NCBI GenBank assembly: GCA_003604985.1
Contig: QZIW01000025.1
Location: 1-39,176, forward strand
Origin: Ammonifex sp.
Lineage (GTDB): Bacteria > Bacillota > Desulfotomaculia > Desulfotomaculales > Ammonificaceae
Direction: 5' to 3'
DNA: 39,176 nt
The notes beneath the pieces were generated by a model. The model made no database searches, was not told where the DNA came from, and worked only from the letters and a program-made list of their open reading frames with translations. Within the stretch, counting starts at the first letter, position 1. Every line of letters begins with the position of its first letter. Of the stretch, positions 18,937 through 27,887 are shown piece after piece. The position numbers and the translations under genes were made by a program.

Positions 18937-18973
18937 GCGCAATCCCTTCTAAGTGCGCCCTGGACCATGTCAT

Positions 18974-19549
18974 CTAACGCAAGAAAGCTGCAAAGAAACA
19001 CATTGTGATAAAGATCCCCACTAAAGCGGCAATACCGCTTCTCAACCAGGAGGCATTTGCCGCTTTCCGGACGGCGAATGCAGTAAAAACGAACGCCCAG
19101 GCAAAGCCCACCCAAACGTAAGTGCCCCGAAACCACTTCCAGAAAGGATTGATCTGCGCTCCAACCGCCCAGGCATCGGGATAAAAAAAACGCGACCGAC
19201 GTTTCGGGGATCCACTTTACCAGCAAACAAGGCACGTATAACGAGAACCCAAGTACACTCAATATATCTTTAAAACCGCTTGCCGTAAACCGTTTGGACG
19301 CGATGAAACAGATCACCAGGCCTAGCAGCACCCAACCCGCTAATGCCACTGGTATAGTGAACAATATTTGCCCCAAGTAGTAGTTCTCTTTACTAATCGG
19401 CAAAAGGGGTTCGAAGGAAGGTTGCAAACTATTGATCATTAGAAAAATTGCGGTAATCGCGTACAAAAATCCGTAAAGAAATACGGAAGCGAAACCAAAC
19501 CACAGGTTTCTTTCCCGGAGGATTAACTCAAACGCCTTTGCTGGTTTGA
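18974..19549 (-). pseudogene. YIP1-like membrane protein, frameshifted at an A8/T8 homopolymer
   Basis: FELILRERNLWFGFASVFLYGFLYAITAIFLMINSLQPSF...LLVKWIPETSVAFF then, after removing one T, YPDAWAVGAQINPFWKWFRGTYVWVGFAWAFVFTAFAVRKAANASWLRSGIAALVGIFITMCFFAAFLR*. Confidence 0.75.
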
Positions 19550-19649
19550 CTATAGTGGTATATCCAGGCGTGCAAGAGTTTCGTTAACGCTCCTGGGCTT
19601 TGGACATACTCGACTTTCGCCATAAAGCGGACCTCTCAACTGTTCTGAA

Positions 19650-20087
19650 CTAGTCTTCTTTAGCCAGGTCAACCGCCCAGGAAGACAGTTTTTCACCGCT
19701 TCTGAACAGGACTCCTCTGCCCCTGTAATTACCGTCATCGATTTTGAGAAGGTACTCGCAGGCATAATACTGGCCGTCTTCCGACGCGGAGATGGAAATA
19801 ATCGAATCGTCAACAATGGAAAAAGCCCCAATCAGCACTCCCAGCGCGGGGTTGAAAGACTTCCAACTCGTGAAGTCCTTGCCCTCCGCGAAAGGCACGA
19901 TCTCGTACCTGTTCTGCAACTCAAGGCCGCTTTCGTCAAGCAGCCGCATGTACCCTTCGTTCACCCAGACTTCGGGCTCGTGGGTAATCGTGGTCTCGCC
20001 GTCCACAGGCACGGTGTTCCCGTCCGCGTCGGTGAACGTGCCTTTCGCGGTCCAGGTGGCTGGTTGAAAGAGAAAAGTGTGGTTCAT
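19650..20087 (-). CDS. Conserved hypothetical protein
   Basis: 145-aa uninterrupted ORF MNHTFLFQPATWTAKGTFTDADGNTVPVDGETTITHEPEVW...; upstream SD-like GGGAGGGAACAG. Confidence 0.65.
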   Translation of the reverse strand: MNHTFLFQPATWTAKGTFTDADGNTVPVDGETTITHEPEVWVNEGYMRLLDESGLELQNRYEIVPFAEGKDFTSWKSFNPALGVLIGAFSIVDDSIISISASEDGQYYACEYLLKIDDGNYRGRGVLFRSGEKLSSWAVDLAKED

Positions 20088-20524
20088 ATTCTGTTCCCTC
20101 CCTTGTGACGCCGGCTAACCCGTGATGGTCAGAACTCACGTAGAACCTTTTGGGAGGCAAGATATATTAGGCAAAAAAGTCTTTTCATAGAATTCTCTCC
20201 ATGCGTTTTACGGTTTAGATTCTTAAAGTAAAGGGTTAGCGCTCGAGGCGTGTCAAATCTTGTTTCGATTTCCCAACGCCTGCTTCGATTATTTCCACAA
20301 GGACGTTTTTTCCCCTTCTCTTTCTGAGGAAAGGATGGTAATAAGGGCGGAGACTTCACCGGGTTGCATTAGCAAACCGGCTATCAATCGACTTTCTTCA
20401 TTATGAAACTAATCGGTGTTCGAAACTAATCGGCGATGGGGTAGCGAAGACTTGCTTAAAACGTGTCGGCACGAAGAGGGAGGGGGCGATTACTCAGAAG
20501 ACGAAGGTTGGGAAAGCGTTGATA

Positions 20525-21556
20525 CTATTCTTTTGTCTTAAACTCTCTCAACCGGGTGAATTCCACGAGGCGGTCCATCGTTTTCAGGGTAAACACCTTT
20601 CCGCGTGTGGCGAGCAGGAGTTTTTTCATGTCTTCGCGGCGGACGCCGAACCCGCGACCGGCGATGCAGGCGATAACCTCAAATTTGGGGGAGTCTTTTG
20701 GACGTCCTATCAGGCTAAGTTCGGCAAGGTGCTGGATGCGGGTTGCTTTGTCACGGGCCGTGCCGTCGTCTTCAGTCAGCTTGGCCTCGATGATAATCTG
20801 TGGGTTGAACTCGCTCGGGATGATGAAGTCGGGCGCCTGGTCAAACCCGGAGATGCGCTCCGCCCGCTTAGTTTTTCTGTAACTGATGCCCGCCTTGACA
20901 AGTACATCCTCGACGGCCGATTCCAGGCTGTTACCGACCAGTTCTGATACGGAGTCCCTGTGCCCGGCAAAAGGTCGCCCCAAAAAGCGCTCGTAAAGGA
21001 GCATTGCATAAGGTACCCCCATACCTGATACTGCTCTGATGGAGTCGGAGCCGTTACGGGTGTCAGCCTTATCCAGGCGATGGATCTTTTCCGCTCCGAC
21101 CTCGGGAACCGTTGAAACGAGTAGTTGACAGGCTGTCTCTACCAGGGCCTTTACCCGCTTCAGTGTAACGTCACTGTGGCGCAACGGGACAAAGGGCGCC
21201 ATGCGAATGCCGCGGTCCAATGAGCGAATAAATCCTTGACTCACATCTATACCTGTACGTTGCGTTGCGATGTAAGCCCATTCCGGCGGGGTAAATCCAA
21301 GCATGGTCCGAAGGACGATCAGGACCATCGGGGTTTCAAAGACAGCATTAATTACTGACCCTATGTTAGTATTTCTAAATCCGTTTGTTGCTTGTTTTAA
21401 GGATTCGTATCCTTGCTCAAATACAGGGTAATCTATAAACCCATCGCCTTTTGGCAGAACAAGAAACTCTGATTCAAGGCAGGAGAATATGGCCGTGACA
21501 AATGGGTCCAGGTTAGTTTGTACTTCAGGAAAAGCCACTTCAAAAGGGTATTTCAT
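20525..21556 (-). CDS. PD-(D/E)XK-type restriction endonuclease candidate
   Basis: PDFIIPSEFNPQIIIEAKLTEDDGTARDKATRIQHL matches the PD-x(n)-ExK nuclease pattern; start MKYPFEVAFPEV overlaps the 3' end of the methyltransferase by 17 nt. Confidence 0.75.
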   Translation of the reverse strand: MKYPFEVAFPEVQTNLDPFVTAIFSCLESEFLVLPKGDGFIDYPVFEQGYESLKQATNGFRNTNIGSVINAVFETPMVLIVLRTMLGFTPPEWAYIATQRTGIDVSQGFIRSLDRGIRMAPFVPLRHSDVTLKRVKALVETACQLLVSTVPEVGAEKIHRLDKADTRNGSDSIRAVSGMGVPYAMLLYERFLGRPFAGHRDSVSELVGNSLESAVEDVLVKAGISYRKTKRAERISGFDQAPDFIIPSEFNPQIIIEAKLTEDDGTARDKATRIQHLAELSLIGRPKDSPKFEVIACIAGRGFGVRREDMKKLLLATRGKVFTLKTMDRLVEFTRLREFKTKE

Positions 21557-23750
21557 CCGTTTTTTCTCCGTAAACTGCTTGCTCTTCGCGGGCCACCCAG
21601 TTTTGCTGCCGGGGGGCAAGTGACAAGTCTTCAGAAAGATGCTGCTCTACGCCGGCCCAACCCCCCAGCCTTTCTATAGCTCGCGCAGCGAGTTTCTGCT
21701 TTTGTAACGTTGGCAGATTAATTTTCCAGCCTTTCCGCAGGTTCCAGATGGCCAAACGAACCAGATGTCCATAGGCGATGCAGCGGATGTCGCCGCGTGC
21801 CGGTTTGAGGTTCCCGGCCCGGAGGTAATCCAAGTCCTTCTGAACAAGTCCGGCGATCTCCTCGGGCTTCGAGACAATCATGTGTCTGGGGATAGAGCCG
21901 GTCAACCGGCATACAAAAACGGTATCCACCACCGATGAACCTGTCCCGTTGATGTGGATGGATGCGCTCATCTCCGACGGGCACGGGATTGAGGCGGAAC
22001 AAGTCAGCCCTGCATCGAGAATGGCCACTGTGATGGGTAAATACGCTTCTATTGTATTGTGGTGATATGTGAATACAAGCGGCGCTCCCGGTTTGAGGGC
22101 GCGGGCCATCTTGATAAACACGGCGGCCAGACCCTCGGTGAAATTATCAAGTCCGCGCTCCAATGTAGTGTTGCCGGTAAGTTCGTTTTCGTCCCTCGCG
22201 GAAGGCTTGTCGAAACACCCGTAAGCTTCAATAGCCAGCCTGCGCAACCAAACGTAACAGAAGTCCATTAATTCGGCATACTGGACATTAGCAAAGTAGG
22301 GCGGATCGGTTAATACCGCATCAAGGGAAGCGGGGGGTAAGTTGGAAAAAGTGGAACTACCACAGTATAGCTTAACTTCTCTCTTTTCCGTTTGACCAGA
22401 GACCTTGCGCTGCTGACCGATCCACTCGCCTATAATGGGCACCTGTACTTTACGCCCGCCTTGATGACGGACTTCGAAGGGGTTTTCACAGTAAGCTTTG
22501 GCGCGAGCATACTTTTCAACAATGTTGAGCCAGCCGCCACTGCCCACATTCAGGCCCCTTGTGCCATCGGTGATGCCGAGCAAATTTGATTCACACTGCA
22601 CCAGGCCGACCGGGAAACCATGGACAGAGAATATGTCGAGCGACTTCAGGGCCATCGTATCGTAGCGGCAGAGCATGTTTTGGTAACGAAGCAGGTCGGA
22701 AAGGTTTGTCGCCAACGCATTACGGACTGGTTCATCGGGATGCTCGGCTATAACCTGACAACTTAATTCCAGCCCCAGTAACTGGCGTTCGTTGAACATC
22801 TCCCGGTAGTGTCGATACCCCCAACGGTGAAGGCGGTCGGTTTCGTCACCGGGAGGTATTTCGTCGTCAGGTACAAAGTTAGGACGCAACAGAGCCCAAG
22901 CCGCGGCGGCGGCGGAGTATTTTGCCAAATCTTCCTCACTCGGTTTCTTGAAAAACCGGCCGCGGTGGCGGGGCTTACAGATGGGGCAATAATATTCAAT
23001 CGCGACCATGCGGTGTTGGGGTGCGCCGTTAGAAGCGTCCGGGTAATGGTTGGTTATGCCGCAACGAGGGCAAGCGCAACGGTTGCGACTCGCGGGTCCA
23101 GTAAGCTTTAAAGAAACCGTGCAGTTATGGCATGTCCCGGGGTTCTTCCGGTCTTCCACTTCGTTCAATTCGCCGCAAGCGGCGCACACGACAACATTTT
23201 TTGGGTGGCGCGTGTTGCCCGCGAGCAGGTAACCGGGAAATAGATCAAAGGTCTCGCCGCACCCGTTGCAACCCTGTGTTTTAACCCAGATGAAGTATTT
23301 GACATGGGTATCCGCAGAACCGCACTTCATGCACTTCGTCCGATAATAAAGCCCAACTTTTTTCTCCAGACATTCGTGGAGTCGGGACGCTGCTTCGCGG
23401 TAGGCCTTCAGATCAAGATGTTCAATTTCCTGGCGGACAATCCAATAGGCCATCGGATTGATGTCGTAACCGATTACATCGCAGCCTATGCGATTGGCTT
23501 CAATGAGGGGTGTTCCGCCACCCATAAAAGGATCGGCTATTTTTACTCCCCTAAGATTGTGGGCTTGGTAAAACGTTTCCCTCAGGTTGCCTTTGGTAAA
23601 TTCGGAGAGCAGAAGTCCGCGGAATAAAGTGCCGGGGCGTCTGGCAAACCATTTATGCACAGCGATAATAGGGCGGTAATTCTGTTGAATTTGCTTTTCG
23701 TGAAGAGCCAGATCCGCGATGAAAGGAATGTCGAAGGCTTTCTCGATCAT
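21540..23750 (-). CDS. Zn-ribbon-containing (DUF1156/COG1743-like) adenine-specific DNA methyltransferase
   Basis: DPFMGGGTPLIEANRIGCDVIGYDINP (motif I), TDPPYFANVQYAELMDFCYVWLRR (motif IV), six CxxC pairs between them; N-terminal MIEKAFDIPFIADLALHEKQ...HKWFARRPGTLFRGLLL. Confidence 0.85.
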   Translation of the reverse strand: MIEKAFDIPFIADLALHEKQIQQNYRPIIAVHKWFARRPGTLFRGLLLSEFTKGNLRETFYQAHNLRGVKIADPFMGGGTPLIEANRIGCDVIGYDINPMAYWIVRQEIEHLDLKAYREAASRLHECLEKKVGLYYRTKCMKCGSADTHVKYFIWVKTQGCNGCGETFDLFPGYLLAGNTRHPKNVVVCAACGELNEVEDRKNPGTCHNCTVSLKLTGPASRNRCACPRCGITNHYPDASNGAPQHRMVAIEYYCPICKPRHRGRFFKKPSEEDLAKYSAAAAAWALLRPNFVPDDEIPPGDETDRLHRWGYRHYREMFNERQLLGLELSCQVIAEHPDEPVRNALATNLSDLLRYQNMLCRYDTMALKSLDIFSVHGFPVGLVQCESNLLGITDGTRGLNVGSGGWLNIVEKYARAKAYCENPFEVRHQGGRKVQVPIIGEWIGQQRKVSGQTEKREVKLYCGSSTFSNLPPASLDAVLTDPPYFANVQYAELMDFCYVWLRRLAIEAYGCFDKPSARDENELTGNTTLERGLDNFTEGLAAVFIKMARALKPGAPLVFTYHHNTIEAYLPITVAILDAGLTCSASIPCPSEMSASIHINGTGSSVVDTVFVCRLTGSIPRHMIVSKPEEIAGLVQKDLDYLRAGNLKPARGDIRCIAYGHLVRLAIWNLRKGWKINLPTLQKQKLAARAIERLGGWAGVEQHLSEDLSLAPRQQNWVAREEQAVYGEKTDEIPF

Positions 23751-23926
23751 CGTAGTCCTCCAAGAGAATCCACGATTGTTAATCTTCTACTTCGACTGTG
23801 GTTATCCTTTTTTATCGAATTACTCAGGAATACTGAGGAGCGGATAAACCATCCCGCCTTTTTCCAGCAATATTTGAATTAACGGGGGGAAGCTTATAGA
23901 TAGCTACTTTGAAGGTGTTGAGCGCA

Positions 23927-24496
23927 ATGAGAAAGTTCACGGACCGCATCACCCTGGGAGCATTATGCGGATTGCTTGCGGGTGTCCCGCCCAAAATGTT
24001 TAACGCCCTGGAATATCATAAGGGTCTGACGGACGAGCGGTACAGCCAGACCGCTTCAAGTGTTCTCTTGCCGCGGACCGCGGCGATGTCGCATTCCACG
24101 GGAAGCAAAATCATAGCCGCGCTTGTAAACAACACCGTAGTTGGTGTTTCGGGAGTGATAATCGCTTATCTCCTCTCGCTATCGGGCCGTGACAGGGCGG
24201 TGATGAAAGGCGCATTCTTTGGCGCGGTGGAATGGATCTTCATCTGGGGTTTGGCCGGCAGGCTGGGACTCAAAGTGATGAGTAGAAAGCCTCTAACGCA
24301 CATTTTGAGCTTCATCGACCACGTGATGTTCGGCGCCGGCACCGCCGCACTTGTATCCAGATTGGGGGACGACAGCCTGTTCCCCGATACCGGGACCTTG
24401 GCCCCCGGCGAAAAACTTCCGCTCGCATCAAATTCTCCGCAGCGACTGTGGCTCCGCCGGAAAAGACCCGGGGAACGGCTGAAAGGCTCGGCATGA
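23927..24496 (+). CDS. Small integral membrane protein of unknown function
   Basis: MRKFTDRITLGALCGLLAGVPPKMFNALEYHKGLTDERYSQTASSVLLPRTAA...; several TM segments (tracked ORF begins at 23909). Confidence 0.6.
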   Translation: MRKFTDRITLGALCGLLAGVPPKMFNALEYHKGLTDERYSQTASSVLLPRTAAMSHSTGSKIIAALVNNTVVGVSGVIIAYLLSLSGRDRAVMKGAFFGAVEWIFIWGLAGRLGLKVMSRKPLTHILSFIDHVMFGAGTAALVSRLGDDSLFPDTGTLAPGEKLPLASNSPQRLWLRRKRPGERLKGSA

Positions 24497-24541
24497 GACG
24501 GTGTCTTAACCAATTCAGCAAGTTTTCAACGGTTCTGTCTG

Positions 24542-25969
24542 CTACAAAGGCAGCGGCGCGCTGGGCTCAATAACCCGCATGGACTTCCATTTGCCGCCGA
24601 GGAACCGGAAGAGAAAGGCCAGGCCGAGGACGACGATATAAGCCGACGCGATGTACCAGCCGGCATAGAGCCCCTTGTGGAGCAGGACAATGGCCACGTA
24701 GCTGGGAGCGACGAGACCGGCCAGCGACAGGACGACCATCATACGCATCACGAAGTGGGTATCGCCGGCGCCCTTGACGGCCGAGGCGAAAATCAGGTTC
24801 ATGGTATCGAACAGCGAATACACCGCGACAAAACGCAGCAGGACGACCACGAGACTCCGGATGGCCTCGAAGCTTTCCGGGTCGGCGTTGGCGGCAAAAG
24901 GCAGGATGAAGATGGAGGGCGCGAACACGTACAGCAGTGAAATCGCGGCCATGTAGCAGAAGGTCACGTGAAACCCGGAATACGTGCTCCGCGCGGCAAT
25001 CTCGGGGCGTTCCCTCCCAAGGTACTGCCCCACCAGCACCGAGACGGCGATGGCGCAACCCAGCATGGGCATGAACGCAACGGTGTTGATGTTGAAGGCG
25101 ATGTTCGTGGCGGCGAGGCTTGTGGTCCCCAGGGAGCCCATAATCAGAATGAACCCGGTGAACCCGGCGATGTCCACCAGGAAGTTTACCCCGTTAGGAA
25201 GGCCGAACCGGAGTATCCGCCCAAGCAGCGGCCAGTTCACCTGCCATTTCAGACTGCAGTACCTCTTTTTGTAAGCCCTGTTTGAAATCAGCAAGAGCAG
25301 CAACATAAAAGTGAAACACCCGGAAAGGACGGTGGCCACAGCGGCCCCCTTGATGCCCCAACCGGGGAACCCCCAGCGGCCGAAAATCAGGCAGTAGTCG
25401 AGGACCACATTTACCGCCGTTCCGGCAATGTTTACCCACATCAGCGTCCAGGTTTTTCCCCGGCCGGCGTAAAACGCCGATAGCGCGGCGGTCGCGAGCG
25501 CCGGGAAAGAGCCCAGGCAAAGTATCTTGAAGTAAACGACCTCGTTTTGAAGGATTGCCGCCTCGTGCCCGATCAGTTCAAAAATCCGGCGCGAGAAGGG
25601 CGCGACGGCTAGCAGAACCAGGCCGCCGACCAGCGAAATGTATACGCCCTGCCAAACGGTGGGGCCGATCATTTTGTGCCTTTCCGCCCCGTAGTACTGG
25701 GCGACGAACGTATCCACGTAAGTCACAGTGCCTAGAAACATGCAAACGATCGTAAAGTTAAGCATCCCGGCCGGCATAGCGGCGGCAACGGCCTCCGGGG
25801 AGTGCCACGTCAGGAACATTCGGTCGACGAACTGCTGCACAGACCACATCCCGGTGGCCAGGATGAGGGGAACCGCGATGATCAAAAACTCCCTGTACCC
25901 GCCCTCGCACGACCAGCGCCGGAAAAAGAAGCTATAGGTTTTCGTGAGTATTGCCGTGTTATTGGCCAT
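24542..25969 (-). CDS. MATE family efflux transporter
   Basis: 12-TM protein; IIAVPLILATGMWSVQQFVDRMFLTWHSPEAVAAAMPAGMLNF and repeated MatE half pattern. Confidence 0.93.
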   Translation of the reverse strand: MANNTAILTKTYSFFFRRWSCEGGYREFLIIAVPLILATGMWSVQQFVDRMFLTWHSPEAVAAAMPAGMLNFTIVCMFLGTVTYVDTFVAQYYGAERHKMIGPTVWQGVYISLVGGLVLLAVAPFSRRIFELIGHEAAILQNEVVYFKILCLGSFPALATAALSAFYAGRGKTWTLMWVNIAGTAVNVVLDYCLIFGRWGFPGWGIKGAAVATVLSGCFTFMLLLLLISNRAYKKRYCSLKWQVNWPLLGRILRFGLPNGVNFLVDIAGFTGFILIMGSLGTTSLAATNIAFNINTVAFMPMLGCAIAVSVLVGQYLGRERPEIAARSTYSGFHVTFCYMAAISLLYVFAPSIFILPFAANADPESFEAIRSLVVVLLRFVAVYSLFDTMNLIFASAVKGAGDTHFVMRMMVVLSLAGLVAPSYVAIVLLHKGLYAGWYIASAYIVVLGLAFLFRFLGGKWKSMRVIEPSAPLPL

Positions 25970-26166
25970 TAATCCGTAGACCTTCCGGTTTGTTAGCGAT
26001 TTAGCCCTATCTAATGCGGGCTCGGCATTATGAGTATAGCAAAAATAAGCGGCAGTGTCGTAACGATTTGCCGTCCGCTGCCTGACAACTGGAACAACGG
26101 TTGGAGGCCGATTGAATTTCCATCAACTCCCACCCATAATCTTGTTTTTACAAAAACTTCTGTGCC

Positions 26167-26192
26167 CGCCGAAAATCGGCGTTTTTTGTTTT
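26167..26192 (+). terminator. Plus-strand intrinsic terminator with no obvious upstream + gene
   Basis: CGCCG aaaat CGGCG followed by T6-G-T5. Confidence 0.65.
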
Positions 26193-26207
26193 TCAATTAA
26201 TTTTAAA

Positions 26208-26237
26208 GTATAAACAAAAATGGCCGCGGCAATAATG
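26208..26237 (+). promoter_or_regulatory. Sigma-F/sigma-G-type promoter upstream of sigG
   Basis: GTATA-N15-GGCAATAATG matches the B. subtilis sigma-F consensus GYWTA-N15-GGNRANAHTR at every position. Confidence 0.8.
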
Positions 26238-26286
26238 ACAATCGAAGAGTCGCATAAAAAAAAGGGATGCGAAGGGGGCGGAGCAG

Positions 26287-27057
26287 GTTATCAACAAGGT
26301 CGAAATTTGTGGTGTGAACACAGCCAAGCTTCCGGTTTTGACCGCGGCCCAGATGAGGAAACTCTTCGAGGCGATCGAAAGCGGCGACCAAAACGCCCGG
26401 ACCGAGTTGATAAACGGGAACCTCCGGCTGGTGCTGAGTGTTATCCAGCGCTTTACCAACAGGGGGGAATTCGTGGATGACCTTTTTCAGGTCGGCTGTA
26501 TCGGCTTGATAAAGGCAATCGACAATTTTGACCTGAAGCAGAATGTAAAGTTTTCGACGTACGCGGTGCCGATGATCATCGGCGAGATCCGGCGGTACCT
26601 GCGCGACAACAACGCCATCAGAGTGTCCCGGTCGCTCCGGGACGTGGCCTACAAGGCGCTCCAGGTGCGCGACGCCCTGGCGAGCAAAAACGCGCGGGAG
26701 CCTACGGTGAACGAAATCGCCGATGAACTCAAAGTCCCGCGGGAAGAAGTGGTGCTGGCCCTGGACGCCATCCAGGAGCCGGTATCCCTGTTCGAGCCGA
26801 TTTACCACGACGGCGGCGACCCGATCTTCGTAATGGACCAGATCGGGGACGAACGCAACCAGGACACGAACTGGCTCGAGGTGATCGGTATCCGGGACGC
26901 GCTCAGGAGACTCAGCGACCGGGAAAAGCTGATTCTGACCATGCGGTTTTTCGAAGGCAAGACGCAGATGGAAGTGGCGGAGGAGATAGGGATTTCGCAA
27001 GCGCAGGTCTCGCGCCTCGAGAAGGCGGCGCTCGGCCACATGCGCAAGTTCATGTGA
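26287..27057 (+). CDS. sigG: RNA polymerase sporulation sigma factor SigG
   Basis: NKVEICGVNTAKLPVLTAAQMRKLF...NGNLRLVLSVIQRFTNRGEFVDDLFQVGCIGLIKAIDNFDL; conserved N-terminus precedes the tracked GTG (26314). Confidence 0.96.
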   Translation, partial: VINKVEICGVNTAKLPVLTAAQMRKLFEAIESGDQNARTELINGNLRLVLSVIQRFTNRGEFVDDLFQVGCIGLIKAIDNFDLKQNVKFSTYAVPMIIGEIRRYLRDNNAIRVSRSLRDVAYKALQVRDALASKNAREPTVNEIADELKVPREEVVLALDAIQEPVSLFEPIYHDGGDPIFVMDQIGDERNQDTNWLEVIGIRDALRRLSDREKLILTMRFFEGKTQMEVAEEIGISQAQVSRLEKAALGHMRKFM

Positions 27058-27089
27058 TATGGGTAGGGAAGGAAAGGAAATGAAATGAG

Positions 27090-27731
27090 ATGAAACGACG
27101 TTTATTGGGCATAGTTATCGCGGGTCTTATCTGCGGCGGGCTGGCCGCAGGGGCACTCGTCCACGAGCGCGCGGTCGAGTCCTACAATGCCGACAACCTG
27201 ATCCGGCTCCACATCGTACCGAACAGCGATACGGCGGGGGACCAGGTGCTGAAGCACCGCGTCCGCCGGGCGGTCGTCAGGGCGATGGCGCCGGAGTTTA
27301 AGCAGGTTAAAAACGTGCGGGTCGCCCGCAGGCTGGTAGACAACAACCTTTGGCGGATCAAGCAGGCCGCCGCGCAGGAGGTCGCACTTGCCGGTGCGGA
27401 TTACGGCGTCAGCGTCTACCACGGGCGCTTCGACTTTCCCGAACGCACATACGGTGATCTCACCCTGCCGGCCGGGGAGTATGAAGCCGTCCGGGTGGTG
27501 CTGGGTTCGGGCAGGGGGCATAACTGGTGGTGCGTGCTTTTCCCGCCGCTTTGCATGGTGAGCGTAGAGGCGTCCGAGGACAGCGTTGCGGCCCTGGCCA
27601 GAAGCGCGGGCGAGCAGCGGGTGCAATTCCGTTCACGGCTCTGGGAGGTTGCGCGCAGACACCTGGGCCTTCCGCTCGACCAGGTGGTGCAGTCGCCGAA
27701 GGAAGCGCCGAAGAACAAGAAAACGCAATAA
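27090..27731 (+). CDS. spoIIR: Stage II sporulation protein R (SpoIIR)
   Basis: N-terminal signal, NLIRLHIVPNSDTAGDQVLKHRVRRAVV, GHNWWCVLFPPLCMV. Confidence 0.95.
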   Translation: MKRRLLGIVIAGLICGGLAAGALVHERAVESYNADNLIRLHIVPNSDTAGDQVLKHRVRRAVVRAMAPEFKQVKNVRVARRLVDNNLWRIKQAAAQEVALAGADYGVSVYHGRFDFPERTYGDLTLPAGEYEAVRVVLGSGRGHNWWCVLFPPLCMVSVEASEDSVAALARSAGEQRVQFRSRLWEVARRHLGLPLDQVVQSPKEAPKNKKTQ

Positions 27732-27762
27732 AACCGCGGGTCGAGGTCCAGCGGACAACAAG

Positions 27763-27790
27763 CCCGGCTTCCAGCCGGGATTTTGTTTTC
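27763..27790 (+). terminator. Intrinsic terminator after spoIIR
   Basis: CCCGGCT tcc AGCCGGG followed by ATTTTGTTTTC. Confidence 0.8.
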
Positions 27791-27887
27791 AGCGGACACC
27801 GTCCGGTTACTGAGCCACGGTACGTAAGGCGTTTGCTTCTAAGATCGGCTGGATGGGCATAGGTTTTTGAAAGGAGGGGACAATCCT

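Noticed and set aside
20519-20947. 142-aa + strand ORF
   Set aside because: Antisense to the PD-(D/E)XK nuclease gene
13687-26207. Prophage or integrative element
   Set aside because: No integrase, transposase, terminase, portal or conjugation gene, and no tRNA junction is visible
26203-27039. 278-aa minus-strand ORF opposite sigG
   Set aside because: Antisense shadow; sigG is certain on + and the minus translation has no family-like motif
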